A DNA stretch of 64,000 nt from Streptomyces luteolifulvus (GCF_008806595.1 NZ_VZRB01000014.1:62001-126000), one strand, 5' to 3'; shown: positions 50,962 through 60,114, counted from the stretch's first letter. Notes: generated by a model from the letters alone, not told the origin. Translations and numbers: made by a program.

Positions 50962-52068
50962 TTACTCGACGCCGAGACCGGCGTCGTCGGCCTTGTCCTT
51001 GCCCTCGGCCTTGAGGACCTTGTCGAGGAGCGTGAGGTCGTAGATGCCCTTCAGATCGGGCTTCTCCAGCAGGCCGGCCTTGACCGCGTGCTCCGCCTCG
51101 GTGTTGAGGGTGGCGGCCAGCGGGTCGTCGAGGAAGGTGACCGACTTCCAGGCCGGGTCGATGACCTCGGCGGGCAGTTCCTTGCCCGACAGCTCCTTGA
51201 GCGCCGCGTTGGCGGATGCCTTCGCCTTCTCCGGGTTGGCGTTGATCCACTGATTGGTCTTCACCGAACCGCGCAGCACGGCCTCGACGACATCCGGGTG
51301 TTCCTTCAGGAACGTCTGCGACACGATGATGTTCGTGATGACGAACTTCTTCCCGGGCCACAGCGTCGACTCGTCGAGCAGTACCTTGCCGCCCTCGGCG
51401 ACCAGTTTGGACGCGGTCGGCTCCGGCACCCAGGCGCCATCGATGGAGCCGGACTTGTAGGCGTCCGGGGTGATCTTGTTATCGGTGCGGATGACGGAGA
51501 CGTCGCCCTTGCCGCTCTCCGCGTCGACCGTCCAGCCCCGGTCCGCGATCCAGTTGAGGAACGCCACGTCCTGCGTGTTGCCGAGCTGCGGGGTCGCGAT
51601 CTTCTTGCCCTTGACGTCCTTCAGGGACTTGATCTTGTCCGGGTCGACGACGAGCTTCACTCCGCCGGACGCGGATCCGCCGATGATCCGCAGGTTCTTG
51701 CCGTTCGACTTGGTGTAGCCGTTGATGGCGGGGGAGGGGCCGATCCAGCCGATGTCGATCGAGCCGGCGTTCAGCGCCTCGATCTCGGAGGGGCCGGCGT
51801 TGAAGGTCGAGGTCTTGATCGTGGTGCCGCCGAGCTCCTGCTGGAACAGGCCCTCCTGGACGCCCACGAGTGCGGTGGCGTGCGTGAGGTTGGGGAAGTA
51901 GCCGATCTTCACCTCGTCGGCGGAGAGCTTCTTGGCGTCCGCCGCCACCTTTGTCTGCTTGCCGTCATCGGTGGATTCGGAGCCGTATCCGCAGGCGGTC
52001 ATCAGGAGCGGGAGCGTTGCTATGACGGCGATGGTGCGCAGGGCGGTGAGCGGTCTTGCGGCAGACAC
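50962..52068 (-). CDS. ssuA: Aliphatic sulfonate substrate-binding lipoprotein
   Basis: A 368-residue binding protein of the SsuA/TauA kind with lipobox LLMTAC. Family blocks are KIGYFPNLTHATALVG at the first strand, FNAGPSEIEALNAGSIDIGWIG, and KGKKIATPQLGNTQDVAF. GTG start with AAGGA eight bases upstream. It captures sulfonates outside the membrane for the following ATPase and permease. A 33-codon leader peptide with a near-terminal Cys codon precedes it by 160 bp, so expression is probably tied to cysteine supply. The residual 390-bp upstream gap holds that leader and an inverted repeat. Confidence 0.92.
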   Translation of the reverse strand: MSAARPLTALRTIAVIATLPLLMTACGYGSESTDDGKQTKVAADAKKLSADEVKIGYFPNLTHATALVGVQEGLFQQELGGTTIKTSTFNAGPSEIEALNAGSIDIGWIGPSPAINGYTKSNGKNLRIIGGSASGGVKLVVDPDKIKSLKDVKGKKIATPQLGNTQDVAFLNWIADRGWTVDAESGKGDVSVIRTDNKITPDAYKSGSIDGAWVPEPTASKLVAEGGKVLLDESTLWPGKKFVITNIIVSQTFLKEHPDVVEAVLRGSVKTNQWINANPEKAKASANAALKELSGKELPAEVIDPAWKSVTFLDDPLAATLNTEAEHAVKAGLLEKPDLKGIYDLTLLDKVLKAEGKDKADDAGLGVE

Positions 52069-52228
52069 GGAGGTGTCCTTTCAGGGATGGGTGATCAGGG
52101 AGGTGCGCAGATGCGTGAAGTCATGGCGGCACTCCCGCCGGCCCCGGGAACACGGGGATACGGGATACGGGAATTACGGGGGTACGGGGCGCTGTCAGCC
52201 GAAGTGCCGTAGGGCTCTGTGGACGGAC

Positions 52229-52330
52229 TCAGAAGATCCGACAGATGGCACTGGACGTACGGCCGAGGTCGACGTGGCGTCGCGAGGTCAGAAGGGGCAG
52301 CAAGAGCTCTGCACCGTTGCGCGTGCTCAT
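52229..52330 (-). CDS. RRHVDL-type leader peptide of the sulfonate operon
   Basis: A 33-codon open frame (ATG at 52330, GGGGGTGG upstream, TGA at 52229) ending SRRHVDLGRTSSAICRIF. The SRRHVDL-x-R-x-(S)SA-x-C pattern is that of the putative leader peptides found before sulfur-assimilation operons in Streptomyces. The single Cys codon close to the end suggests that ribosome stalling at low cysteinyl-tRNA controls the downstream ssuABC genes. The frame and motif are seen; the attenuation role is inference. Confidence 0.85.
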   Translation of the reverse strand: MSTRNGAELLLPLLTSRRHVDLGRTSSAICRIF

Positions 52331-52344
52331 GGCCACCCCCATAG

Positions 52345-52376
52345 ATCCCTAGCTTTCCTACCTGGTTGCTAGGGAT
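52345..52376. promoter_or_regulatory. Inverted repeat upstream of the leader peptide
   Basis: ATCCCTAG (52345-52352) and CTAGGGAT (52369-52376) form a perfect 8-bp inverted repeat with a 16-bp centre, 15 bp before the leader peptide start. It lies where the promoter should be and may be the site of a sulfur-responsive regulator. Confidence 0.5.
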
Positions 52377-52458
52377 CGTGCCAGACGGCGGCGTCCAGCC
52401 CAAGAGGGTGTTCATATGATGGACGCCGAGATCTCACTCTTTGGGCTCAGGGAGCGAC

Positions 52459-53676
52459 TCAGACGGGCAGGACGAAGGGTGGGTGTGCGCCGTTGAGGAA
52501 GTAGTCCCCGACGTTCTGGAGCCGGTGGGTGACGGGCTCGTACAGCGTGTGGGTCCGGGCATTGCGCCAGAAGCGGTCGAAGCCCAGCCGCGAGGAGACG
52601 GAGCGGGCACCGATGACGTCGAGGGCGCGGGCGGTGGACTCCTGCGCGGCCCTGGAGGCGGCGGCTTCGGCCATGGCCACCAGGACCGAGATCTCCGCGG
52701 AATCGTCGTAGGTGAGGTCTTCGCCCCGTGCCAGCCCGCCATGGACGGCTGCCCGTGCCTGATCGGAGAGTGCGGCCGCGGAGCGGGTGAGGAGGGTGAG
52801 TTCTCCGTACATGGTCAGCACATGTGGGTCCTGGGGCACGCCGGCCGGCCAGGCGGAGTGGCCGGCTCTGCTGTACTCACGGGCTTCGGCGAGCACCCCC
52901 TCGGCCATGCCGAGACAGAGGTGGACGGAGAACAATCGGCCGACCGGTGACATCAGGGCGGCGAGAGGCGACAGTTCGTCCTCGTCCACGGGCAGGGAAG
53001 CGAGTACGTCGTCGGCGGCGACCGGTACGGCGTCGAACTCCACGCTCCCGCCTCCCGCGAGCCGCTGGCCGAAGGTGTCGGAGTCGTCGGCAATGCCCAC
53101 GCCGTGATGGGCGGGATCGACGACGACCGCGAGTGGTTCGCCCGTGTCGGCCCGCACGGCACGCACGGCGAGGCGGTCGGCGACCAGGACCCCCGTGAAG
53201 TAGCTCTGCCGGCCGTCGAGCACAAGGCCGTTGCCTTTCCTGGTCAGTGTCAGCGGCGGTTCCTGACCGGCGAAACCACCTCCCCAGCACCACCGCTCGG
53301 TCGCGGACTGCCGCTCGACGTGGGCGGCGCGAGAGGCCTCGGTGAAGAACCGGGCGCACCACGACAAGAAGTAATGACAGCCGAGCAGTTGACCGATCGC
53401 GCCGTCGGCCGCGGCGATCTCCCTGACCACGTCGTACGCCGTGGGCCAATCCGCGCCGCCTCCCCCGAGCCCGGCCGGTACGAGGAGTGTCAGCAGGCCC
53501 GCCTCACGCAGCCGGGACACCTCGTCGAACGGGGCCTTGCCTGCCAACTCCCTGGCCACCGCGTCCGTGGCCAGGTCGTCCGCCGTCTCGCGGGCCACGC
53601 GCATCCAGTGCGCACAGCCGGGCCCGGCCGGGCCGGACTGCGAAGCGGGGCCGGACGGCGCGGGGACAACGCCCAT
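52459..53676 (-). CDS. SfnB/DszC-type acyl-CoA dehydrogenase-fold oxidoreductase
   Basis: A 405-residue flavoprotein of the acyl-CoA dehydrogenase fold. The pattern (REAGLLTLLVPAGLGGGGADW near the N-terminus, ADGAIGQLLGCHYF, SYFTGVLVADRLAV, and DVIGARSVSSRLGFDRFWRNARTHTLYEP at the end, each read as separate blocks) fits the SfnB/DszC branch, whose members oxidise sulfones or organosulfur compounds with reduced flavin. The ATG at 53676 has GAGGAG upstream; a longer frame would start at the -35 box and is rejected. Its place beside the sulfonate importer supports a desulfurisation role; the flavin reductase would have to come from elsewhere. Confidence 0.85.
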   Translation of the reverse strand: MGVVPAPSGPASQSGPAGPGCAHWMRVARETADDLATDAVARELAGKAPFDEVSRLREAGLLTLLVPAGLGGGGADWPTAYDVVREIAAADGAIGQLLGCHYFLSWCARFFTEASRAAHVERQSATERWCWGGGFAGQEPPLTLTRKGNGLVLDGRQSYFTGVLVADRLAVRAVRADTGEPLAVVVDPAHHGVGIADDSDTFGQRLAGGGSVEFDAVPVAADDVLASLPVDEDELSPLAALMSPVGRLFSVHLCLGMAEGVLAEAREYSRAGHSAWPAGVPQDPHVLTMYGELTLLTRSAAALSDQARAAVHGGLARGEDLTYDDSAEISVLVAMAEAAASRAAQESTARALDVIGARSVSSRLGFDRFWRNARTHTLYEPVTHRLQNVGDYFLNGAHPPFVLPV

Positions 53677-53874
53677 GGAAGCGGTCTCCTCGAGGTCAAC
53701 GGCACGATGCCGTGTCGGGGCTTTCTCGCTGGTCGGGAACGTACGTGTCACGTCCTTGGCGAAGAGCCGGGCGGGATCGGTGCTTTCGGGGACGAGCACG
53801 AGGTGGCCGACGACGGGAGCGGAACCGTGTCCGTGGTCCCGGCGGTGCGTAGGGCACGCGCAGACATGCGCATC

Positions 53875-53904
53875 ATCCTGCGCATACGCCGACGGGACCG
53901 TCAA
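53875..53904 (-). promoter_or_regulatory. Promoter of the SfnB-type gene
   Basis: On the minus strand TTGACG (53904-53899) and CAGGAT (53880-53875) are 18 bp apart, a good vegetative promoter. The resulting leader of about 190 nt contains a possible 30-40-codon frame beginning near the predicted start site, without the RRHVDL pattern. The 466-bp gap up to the subtilase start (54143) otherwise holds AT-rich sequence (53927-53940) and no gene. Confidence 0.5.
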
Positions 53905-54142
53905 CGCTTTCCCAGTAAGTCGATAGGAAAAATAGGGAAGTCTGCCCCAGCAGTTTCAGCGGCCGCCTACGGCACGGCTGACGTGTGGACCACATGGACC
54001 AGTGGATGGGCGCCCGTGCGAGGTAATTGATCAACCCCATGAGTAAAACGTCACGGACGCGGCACCGTTGCGAGCAGTATCGCCATCCTCGCCGGAGCAG
54101 CAGCGGCGACATCGGTCCGCTCGAGGAAGGCTCTCTTTCAGC

Positions 54143-55351
54143 ATGCGTGAAATCTTCACCGCCCGGCGTCGGGCCATCGCCGCGACCACCGCGGTCGTGG
54201 CGACCGCCGCCCTGGGAGGCAGTGCCGCCCTGCCTGCCGAAGCGGCCCCGGCGGCCGGCCGGGTCCTGGAGGAGGACTCGCCCTCCGGCATTGACAACAG
54301 TTACCTCGTCCTGCTCAAGCGGTCGGCCGGATTCAAAGCGGGCTCGCGGGAAGGCGACGAGTTCGCGGCCAAGTACGGCGCCGTCGTGGACCGAACGTAC
54401 AGCTCAGCTGTCAACGGCTATGCAGTCCATGTCAGCGCGGCCGGAGCGAGGAGTTTCGCGGCGGATCCGGCGGTCGCGTTCGTCGAGAAGGACCAGAGGG
54501 TCGGCCTCGACGCGACGCAGGTCAATCCTCCTTGGGGACTGGACCGTATCGACCAGGCCAACCTTCCGCTCAGCAGGTCGTACACCTACCCGAACACGGC
54601 GGGCAACGGCGCGCGGGTGTATGTCATCGACACCGGCGTGCGCATCACGCACCGGCAGATCGCCGGGCGCGCCACATACGGCTACGACGCGATCGACCGG
54701 GACAACGTCGCCGCGGACGGCAACGGACACGGCACCCATGTCGCCACCACGGTCGCCGGGACGACGTACGGTGTGGCGAAGGCCACCAGGGTCGTTGCGG
54801 TGCGCGTTCTCAACAACAACGGCTCGGGCACCGTCTCGGGGGTCATCGCGGGCGTCGACTGGGTCACTTCGCATCGGGTCCGTCCCGCGGTCGCCAACAT
54901 GTCGCTGGGCGGGGCGGCCAGCACCGCGCTCGACACCGCGGTGCGCAACTCCATTGCCGCCGGCGTGACCTACGCGGTCGCCGCCGGCAACTCGAATGCG
55001 AACGCCGCCAATCAGTCACCGGCCCGGGTGGCGGCCGCGCTCACCGTCGGCGCCACGACCAGTACCGACAACCGGGCCGGCTACTCCAACTACGGCTCCA
55101 TTGTCGACCTGTTCGCCCCCGGATCCTCGATCATCGCCGGATGGCACACCAGCGACACCGCGACAGCGACCCTGTCCGGCACCTCGATGGCCACACCCCA
55201 TGTCGCCGGAGCCGCGGCCATCTACCTCACGTCCCACCCCAGCGCCGGCCCCGCGACCGTACACAGTGCCCTCGTCAACGGAGCGACGACGGGAGTACTG
55301 CGCAACATCGGCACAGGCTCACCCAACAGGCTCCTCAGGGTCGTGCCGTAG
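54143..55351 (+). CDS. Secreted S8 subtilisin-like peptidase
   Basis: A 402-residue secreted serine protease. A Sec signal (RRRAIAATTAVVATAAL, cleavage near AEA) is followed by an inhibitor_I9 propeptide (about 45-125, SYLVLLKR to VAFVEKDQRV) and the S8 domain. The triad is Asp in VIDTGVR, His in NGHGTHVA and Ser in SGTSMATPHVAGAA; the oxyanion Asn is in AAGNSNAN. It resembles the proteinase K/aqualysin subgroup. The ATG at 54143 has GGAAGG 12 bases upstream. It is a single gene; no special regulator is adjacent. Confidence 0.94.
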   Translation: MREIFTARRRAIAATTAVVATAALGGSAALPAEAAPAAGRVLEEDSPSGIDNSYLVLLKRSAGFKAGSREGDEFAAKYGAVVDRTYSSAVNGYAVHVSAAGARSFAADPAVAFVEKDQRVGLDATQVNPPWGLDRIDQANLPLSRSYTYPNTAGNGARVYVIDTGVRITHRQIAGRATYGYDAIDRDNVAADGNGHGTHVATTVAGTTYGVAKATRVVAVRVLNNNGSGTVSGVIAGVDWVTSHRVRPAVANMSLGGAASTALDTAVRNSIAAGVTYAVAAGNSNANAANQSPARVAAALTVGATTSTDNRAGYSNYGSIVDLFAPGSSIIAGWHTSDTATATLSGTSMATPHVAGAAAIYLTSHPSAGPATVHSALVNGATTGVLRNIGTGSPNRLLRVVP

Positions 55352-55498
55352 CCGTTCGACCTGCCGGATGCCGAGAATGGTCCCCTCCCCAGTCACCCAA
55401 GTGGTATGGACCGTGAGGTGCCCGGTTTGGTGAAGTCTGTCGTACGGAAGGTGTGCCCGCCACGGTGACGGCGGACGCAGTACGAAAGGCTCTCTTAG

Positions 55499-57043
55499 GT
55501 GTCCTTGTTGTCAGTACCGAGTACGACCGGGCGGGGGGAACCCCAGCGCGCAGGGCGCCTCCGGGTCCAGGTGGAGTCCACCGCCCGCGGACCCAGCGAC
55601 CCCCTGCGCGTGTACGAGGCACTGTCCCGCACCCGTCGACAGGGCGATGTGTACCTGCTGGAGAGCCTGGACGGGCCGGAGCAGGACCGGCTCTCGGCTG
55701 CCGTCGGCTGGGGCCTCCTTGCCGAACTGCGCGTCTACGCCGACAGGGTGGAGCTCACCGCCGGTCCGGAGCTCGCCGACGCGCTGTCCGACGCCTTGGC
55801 GGCCGGTCCGAGCCGCTCGGCCGCCGACGGGTCGGGTACCCGGGTGTGGGCGGTGTCCGGGCCGGACGAGGTCTGGGAGATCCTGCGCCGGGTGCAGGAC
55901 GCCTTCGAGGTGGACACCGATGTGCCCGCCGACACCTTCGCCTTCGGATTCCTCACCACGCTGTCCTACGAAGCCGCGTGGAGCATGGAGCAGCTGCCGC
56001 AGAGCCAGGACGAGGCCGGCCTGCCGCGCTGCACCCTCGCCCTGTTCCGGGAGACCCTCTGGTACGACGTGCCCACCGGCACGGTCCGGCACCTCTCGGC
56101 GCGGTCCGGCGCATGGCCGGCGGACACCGGTCGGCCCCTGGAGGACGTCCTCGCCGAGGCCGCGTCGCCACCCGCCGGTGACGCGGACGTGCCCCCGGCA
56201 CCGGCCCCGCGGACCGTGCGGGACTCCGTGGACGAGGAGACCTTTGCCAAGCGGGTGGACCGCTGCCTGCGCCACATCCAGGTCGGCGACAGCTACCAGA
56301 TCCAGATCGGTCACCGCATCGACGTCGAGACCGATCTGACACCCGGCCAGGTCTACCGCAGACTGCGCCACCGCAACCCCTCCCCGTACATGTACCTGGT
56401 CCCGTGGGCCGGTCGTACGGTGATCGGGGCGAGCCCCGAGCTGTTCATCCGGATCGAGAACGACACCCTCTCGATGCGCCCCATCGCCGGCACCGCACCG
56501 CGCGCCGCCGACCCGGCCGAGGACGCCCGGCGCGTCGCCGGACTGCGGGCCAGTGCCAAGGAGCAGGCCGAGCACGTCATGCTCGTCGATCTGTGCCGCA
56601 ACGACATCGGACGGGTCTGCGTGCCGGGCACGCTGGACGTCACCTCGATGATGGAGGTCGAGCCGTTCGCCTATGTGCATCACCTGGTGTCGACCGTGAC
56701 CGGACGGATCACCGCTGCCACGGACATCTGGTCGGCCGTCTGTGCCACCTTCCCGGCGGGCACCATGACCGGCGCACCCAAGCTGCGCGCCATGGAGATC
56801 ATCAACGACATCGAGGACGACACCCGGGGCATCTACGCCGGAGCGCTCGGCGTGGTCGACGTGCGAGGCTTCGCGATGCTCGCCCTGTGCATCCGCACGG
56901 CCGTCCACGACGGCCGCCGGTACTCCACCCAGGCGTCGGCCGGTGTCGTCGCCGACTCCACACCCGCGGGGGAATGGCGGGAGACCCTGGCCAAGATGAG
57001 CGCCACCTACTGGGCGCTGACCGGTGAGGAACTGCTGCCGTGA
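55499..57043 (+). CDS. Chorismate-binding synthase (TrpE/ADIC/PabB-like)
   Basis: A 514-residue chorismate-utilising enzyme, first gene of the biosynthetic operon. The C-terminal catalytic domain has ASPELFIRIE, LVDLCRNDIGRVC, FPAGTMTGAPKLRAMEIIN and AGVVADSTP. It is followed with a four-base overlap by its own glutaminase, so it aminates chorismate, giving anthranilate, 4-amino-4-deoxychorismate or 2-amino-2-deoxyisochorismate. The context of an SDR dehydrogenase and a benzoxazole-type ligase and amidohydrolase favours the last, as the first step to 3-hydroxyanthranilate. The usual PIAGTRP motif reads PIAGTAPR, with Arg replaced by Ala. GTG start with AAAGG ten bases upstream. Confidence 0.85.
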   Translation: MSLLSVPSTTGRGEPQRAGRLRVQVESTARGPSDPLRVYEALSRTRRQGDVYLLESLDGPEQDRLSAAVGWGLLAELRVYADRVELTAGPELADALSDALAAGPSRSAADGSGTRVWAVSGPDEVWEILRRVQDAFEVDTDVPADTFAFGFLTTLSYEAAWSMEQLPQSQDEAGLPRCTLALFRETLWYDVPTGTVRHLSARSGAWPADTGRPLEDVLAEAASPPAGDADVPPAPAPRTVRDSVDEETFAKRVDRCLRHIQVGDSYQIQIGHRIDVETDLTPGQVYRRLRHRNPSPYMYLVPWAGRTVIGASPELFIRIENDTLSMRPIAGTAPRAADPAEDARRVAGLRASAKEQAEHVMLVDLCRNDIGRVCVPGTLDVTSMMEVEPFAYVHHLVSTVTGRITAATDIWSAVCATFPAGTMTGAPKLRAMEIINDIEDDTRGIYAGALGVVDVRGFAMLALCIRTAVHDGRRYSTQASAGVVADSTPAGEWRETLAKMSATYWALTGEELLP

Positions 57044-57624
57044 AAGTCCTGCTCGTCGACGCGTACGACAGCTTCAGCCACATCATCGACCAGTACCTGA
57101 TGATGCTCGGCGCGCAGACCGAGGTGGTCCGCTCCCGGACCCGCTCGGTCGAGGAGCTCCGTGGCACCGAGCCCGATGCCGTGGTGCTCGGCCCGGGCCC
57201 CGGTCACCCGGCCGACTCCGGGCACGTCGAGCTGGTGCACGCGTTCGCCGGCCGGGTGCCCTTGCTCGGCGTGTGTCTCGGGCACCAGGCGATCGGCCTG
57301 GCCTACGGCGGACGAATTTCCGTCGCGCAGAACCTGATGCACGGCAAGACCAGCCCGGTGACGCACGACGGGGAAGGCGTCTTCACCGGGGTGGCGGCAC
57401 CGCTGACGGTGACCCGCTACCACTCGCTGATCGTCACCGACCCGCTGCCGGGGGACCTGCAGGTCTCGGCGACCTCGCTCGACGACGGCTACGTGATGGG
57501 ACTGCGGCACCGCACCCTGCCGGTCGAAGGGGTGCAGTTCCACCCGGAGAGCGTGATGACCGACGACGGCCTGCGGCTCTTCGGCAACTTCCTCGAGCGA
57601 ACACGCACCACGGCGGTCCGCTGA
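57040..57624 (+). CDS. Glutamine amidotransferase subunit (TrpG/PabA-like)
   Basis: A 194-residue class I glutaminase that supplies ammonia to the preceding synthase. The catalytic Cys is in LLGVCLGHQAIG, and the His-x-Glu pair in VQFHPESVM. Also seen are the N-terminal LLVDAYDSFSHII and LGPGPGHPADSG blocks. It overlaps the synthase gene by four bases (ATG inside GTGAAAG context), ensuring equal production. Confidence 0.93.
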   Translation: MKVLLVDAYDSFSHIIDQYLMMLGAQTEVVRSRTRSVEELRGTEPDAVVLGPGPGHPADSGHVELVHAFAGRVPLLGVCLGHQAIGLAYGGRISVAQNLMHGKTSPVTHDGEGVFTGVAAPLTVTRYHSLIVTDPLPGDLQVSATSLDDGYVMGLRHRTLPVEGVQFHPESVMTDDGLRLFGNFLERTRTTAVR

Positions 57625-57667
57625 ATCGCCGGCACGGCACACGGCAGTATCCACGGGGGGAACACAA

Positions 57668-58387
57668 GTGAGCACGACGAGAGGAACACCGTCGCCGGTG
57701 GCAGTCGTCACCGGCGGCGCGGGAGGCATCGGGCGCGCGGTCACGGCCGCGCTGGCCGATGCGGGCCACCGGGTGGTGTCCGTGGACCGGACCGCCGGGG
57801 CGGACCCGGCGGCCCATGCCGAGCTGGTCGCCGACCTCGGAGACCCCGAGGCGGTCACCGCACTCTTCCGGCGGATCGAGCAGGAGCACGGGCTGCCCGA
57901 GTCGCTGGTCAACAACGCGGGGATCTACGAGGCCAGAGACTTCCTGGACTACACACCCGAGGACTACCGGCGCGTCCTCGACGTCAACGTCGGCGCTGCC
58001 TTCTTCGCCACCCAGGCGCTGGCCCGCGCGCTGATCGCGGCGGACCGCCCCGGCAGCGTGGTCAACATCGCATCCATCAGCGGTCAGTCGGGCAGCCCCG
58101 ACACCGCCTACGGAGCCTCCAAGGGCGCCGTGATCGCGCTGACCCACAGCCTGGGCCGGTCCCTCGCGCCGCACGGCATCCGCGTCAACGCCGTGTCACC
58201 CGGGCTGATCGACACCCCGATGGCCGCCCGCATCCCCGCCCAGCGCGCCGCGGAGTACCGCGCCCGCATCCCACTGGGCAGATTCGGCGCAGCCGCTGAG
58301 GTCGCCTCAGCGGTGCGGTACCTGACCGGAGCCGACGCCCACTACGTCACGGCGAGCGTCCTGGACGTCAACGGCGGGTTGCACTGA
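57668..58387 (+). CDS. SDR oxidoreductase, possible 2,3-dihydro-3-hydroxyanthranilate dehydrogenase
   Basis: A 239-residue classical SDR with the complete active site: VTGGAGGIGRA, NNAG (VNNAGIYE), Ser in IASISGQSG and Tyr-x-x-x-Lys in TAYGASKGAV. GTG start with GGGGGGA upstream. Position after an aminating chorismate enzyme suggests it aromatises the product of an isochorismatase, as the DhbA/EntA-like step giving 3-hydroxyanthranilate in benzoxazole pathways. The isochorismatase itself is not in the window. That function is inference from context; the fold is certain. Confidence 0.85.
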   Translation: MSTTRGTPSPVAVVTGGAGGIGRAVTAALADAGHRVVSVDRTAGADPAAHAELVADLGDPEAVTALFRRIEQEHGLPESLVNNAGIYEARDFLDYTPEDYRRVLDVNVGAAFFATQALARALIAADRPGSVVNIASISGQSGSPDTAYGASKGAVIALTHSLGRSLAPHGIRVNAVSPGLIDTPMAARIPAQRAAEYRARIPLGRFGAAAEVASAVRYLTGADAHYVTASVLDVNGGLH

Positions 58388-58388
58388 G

Positions 58389-58426
58389 CGCCCGCCCCTG
58401 AGCACACCGCCCGCCCCTGAGCACAC
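58389..58426 (+). repeat. 19-bp direct duplication in the operon gap
   Basis: Two perfect copies of CGCCCGCCCCTGAGCACAC, back to back, directly after the SDR stop. The rest of the 305-bp gap to the ligase gene (58427-58692) is GC-rich with no gene I can support. Confidence 0.85.
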
Positions 58427-58692
58427 CGGACGCGCAGCCTCCGGCCGCGCCGCTCCGGAGCGCCCACCCCGACTCGCAGCGCCCGGTCGGCACACCCGCG
58501 CCTGCCCTGTCGCAACTCTCGTCCGACGCGCCCGCGTCAGGAACCCTCACCGAGCCAACCACCGATTCCATCGAGCCGCCCGCCGGGAAGCCTCCCGCCG
58601 AGGACGGGCCATGCCCGCACGGCGCTGCCCCGCGCTCGGCCGGCCGCCTCCTTCCCGACGCATGCGCGACCCGACAGAGAGGACCCAAGTCC

Positions 58693-60114
58693 ATGTGGCT
58701 GCCCACCCAGGGCCCCGCGGCGGAGTTCGCCACCCGCTACCTCGCCCTCCACGAGGCCTTCTACGCCCGCACCCTCACCCAGCACGAACTCGACGACTGG
58801 CGCGCCCGCCAACTGGGCACCGTACTTGCCCAGGTCCGCGACGGATCGCCCTTCTACGCCCGGCACTTGAGCGGAGTGGACCTGGACGCCGTCACCCCGG
58901 CAACCCTGGCCGACCTGCCCTTCACCACCAAGAACGACCTGCGCAGCGAAATGCTCGACGTGCTCAGCCGCCCGCTGGCCGAGGCGGTCTTCTTCTACGA
59001 GACCACCGGCACCACCGGCCCCGCCACCCCGTGTCCGCGCGACGGCCGGGAGGTCGTCGCCAGCAACGCCCATGTCACCGAATCGTGGGCGTCGATCTTC
59101 CGGCACCACTTCGGCGACCATCGGCCGCGCATCGGGCTGATGGGGCCCACCGAGGTCCACTCCTTCGGCGACACTCTCGGCGACATCGCCCGCAACACCG
59201 GTTCGATGAACGCCAAGATATGGCCCTACTCCCCGGTGATCGGTTTCCCCAAGGCCCTGCAGTTGATGAGGGACCTTCAGCTGGAGGTCGTCTGCTGCAC
59301 GCCCGGGGTGGCGCTGACCCTGGCCAAGGCCGCCGAGCACTACGGCTACGACCTGCGCCGCGACTTCGCGGTCAAACTGCTCTTCGTGACCGGCGAGATG
59401 TGCACACCCGCACTGGCCCACAACCTGGAGTCCGTGTGGGGAGCCGACGTCTACAACATCCTCTACGGCTCCCAGGAGGCCTTCGTCATCGCGACGGCCT
59501 GCCGGAACAAGCGGATGCACCTGTCCCAGACGAACTACCTCATCGAGGTCGTGGACCCCGAGACCGGCGACTCCCACGGCCCGCACGGCAGCGGAGAACT
59601 GACCGTGACCATGCTGGTGGACGGGGTCAAGCCGCTCGTGCGCTACCGCACCGGCGACGCCGTCGTCGTCGAACCCTCCGACTGCGACTGTGAGATGCCC
59701 GGTGACGTCGTGCGCATCGTCGGCCGCACCCTGGACCGGCTGGAGCTGGGAGGCCGGCAGTTCACCGCGGGACAGATCGAGACCGCCGTGCTGAACGGGG
59801 TGACCGGCTCCGCCGGGTACCAGGTCGTCATCGAGCGGGACACAGACGGGCGCGACCGGCTCACCGTCCGCCTGGAACTGCTCAAGGACCTGGTCGAGGA
59901 TCCGGACGTGCTGGCCGACCAGGTCCGCGCGCGGGCCGCCGAGGCGCTCGGGGTACCGGTGACCATCGAACTCAGCGACGGCCTCGACCCCATCGTCAGC
60001 ACCGGCGCCTTCGTCAGCTGGAAGGCCGCCCGTATCGTCGATCGGCGCACCGCACCCGACCACGAGACCCAGGTCGCCCGGAAGATGGCGGCGAACCGCG
60101 GCTATGAGCGCTGA
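58693..60114 (+). CDS. Coenzyme F390 synthetase/phenylacetate-CoA ligase-like AMP ligase
   Basis: A 473-residue adenylate-forming enzyme of the PaaK/F390-synthetase branch. The nucleotide loop is YETTGTTGPATPCP (about residues 98-111), with LLFVTGEMCTP, ILYGSQEAF and VRYRTGDAV as further class motifs. It activates a carboxylate as acyl-AMP or thioester. Similar ligases (the NatL2 type) join two hydroxybenzoate-type units in benzoxazole biosynthesis, and the amidohydrolase that partners them is encoded two genes on. GAGAGG precedes the ATG. A different aryl acid as substrate is possible. Confidence 0.85.
   Translation: MWLPTQGPAAEFATRYLALHEAFYARTLTQHELDDWRARQLGTVLAQVRDGSPFYARHLSGVDLDAVTPATLADLPFTTKNDLRSEMLDVLSRPLAEAVFFYETTGTTGPATPCPRDGREVVASNAHVTESWASIFRHHFGDHRPRIGLMGPTEVHSFGDTLGDIARNTGSMNAKIWPYSPVIGFPKALQLMRDLQLEVVCCTPGVALTLAKAAEHYGYDLRRDFAVKLLFVTGEMCTPALAHNLESVWGADVYNILYGSQEAFVIATACRNKRMHLSQTNYLIEVVDPETGDSHGPHGSGELTVTMLVDGVKPLVRYRTGDAVVVEPSDCDCEMPGDVVRIVGRTLDRLELGGRQFTAGQIETAVLNGVTGSAGYQVVIERDTDGRDRLTVRLELLKDLVEDPDVLADQVRARAAEALGVPVTIELSDGLDPIVSTGAFVSWKAARIVDRRTAPDHETQVARKMAANRGYER

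Noticed and set aside
53677..53904. N-terminal extension of the SfnB-type gene to a TTG at 53904
   Set aside because: The TTG is part of the TTGACG promoter box and the extension has no similarity to family N-termini.
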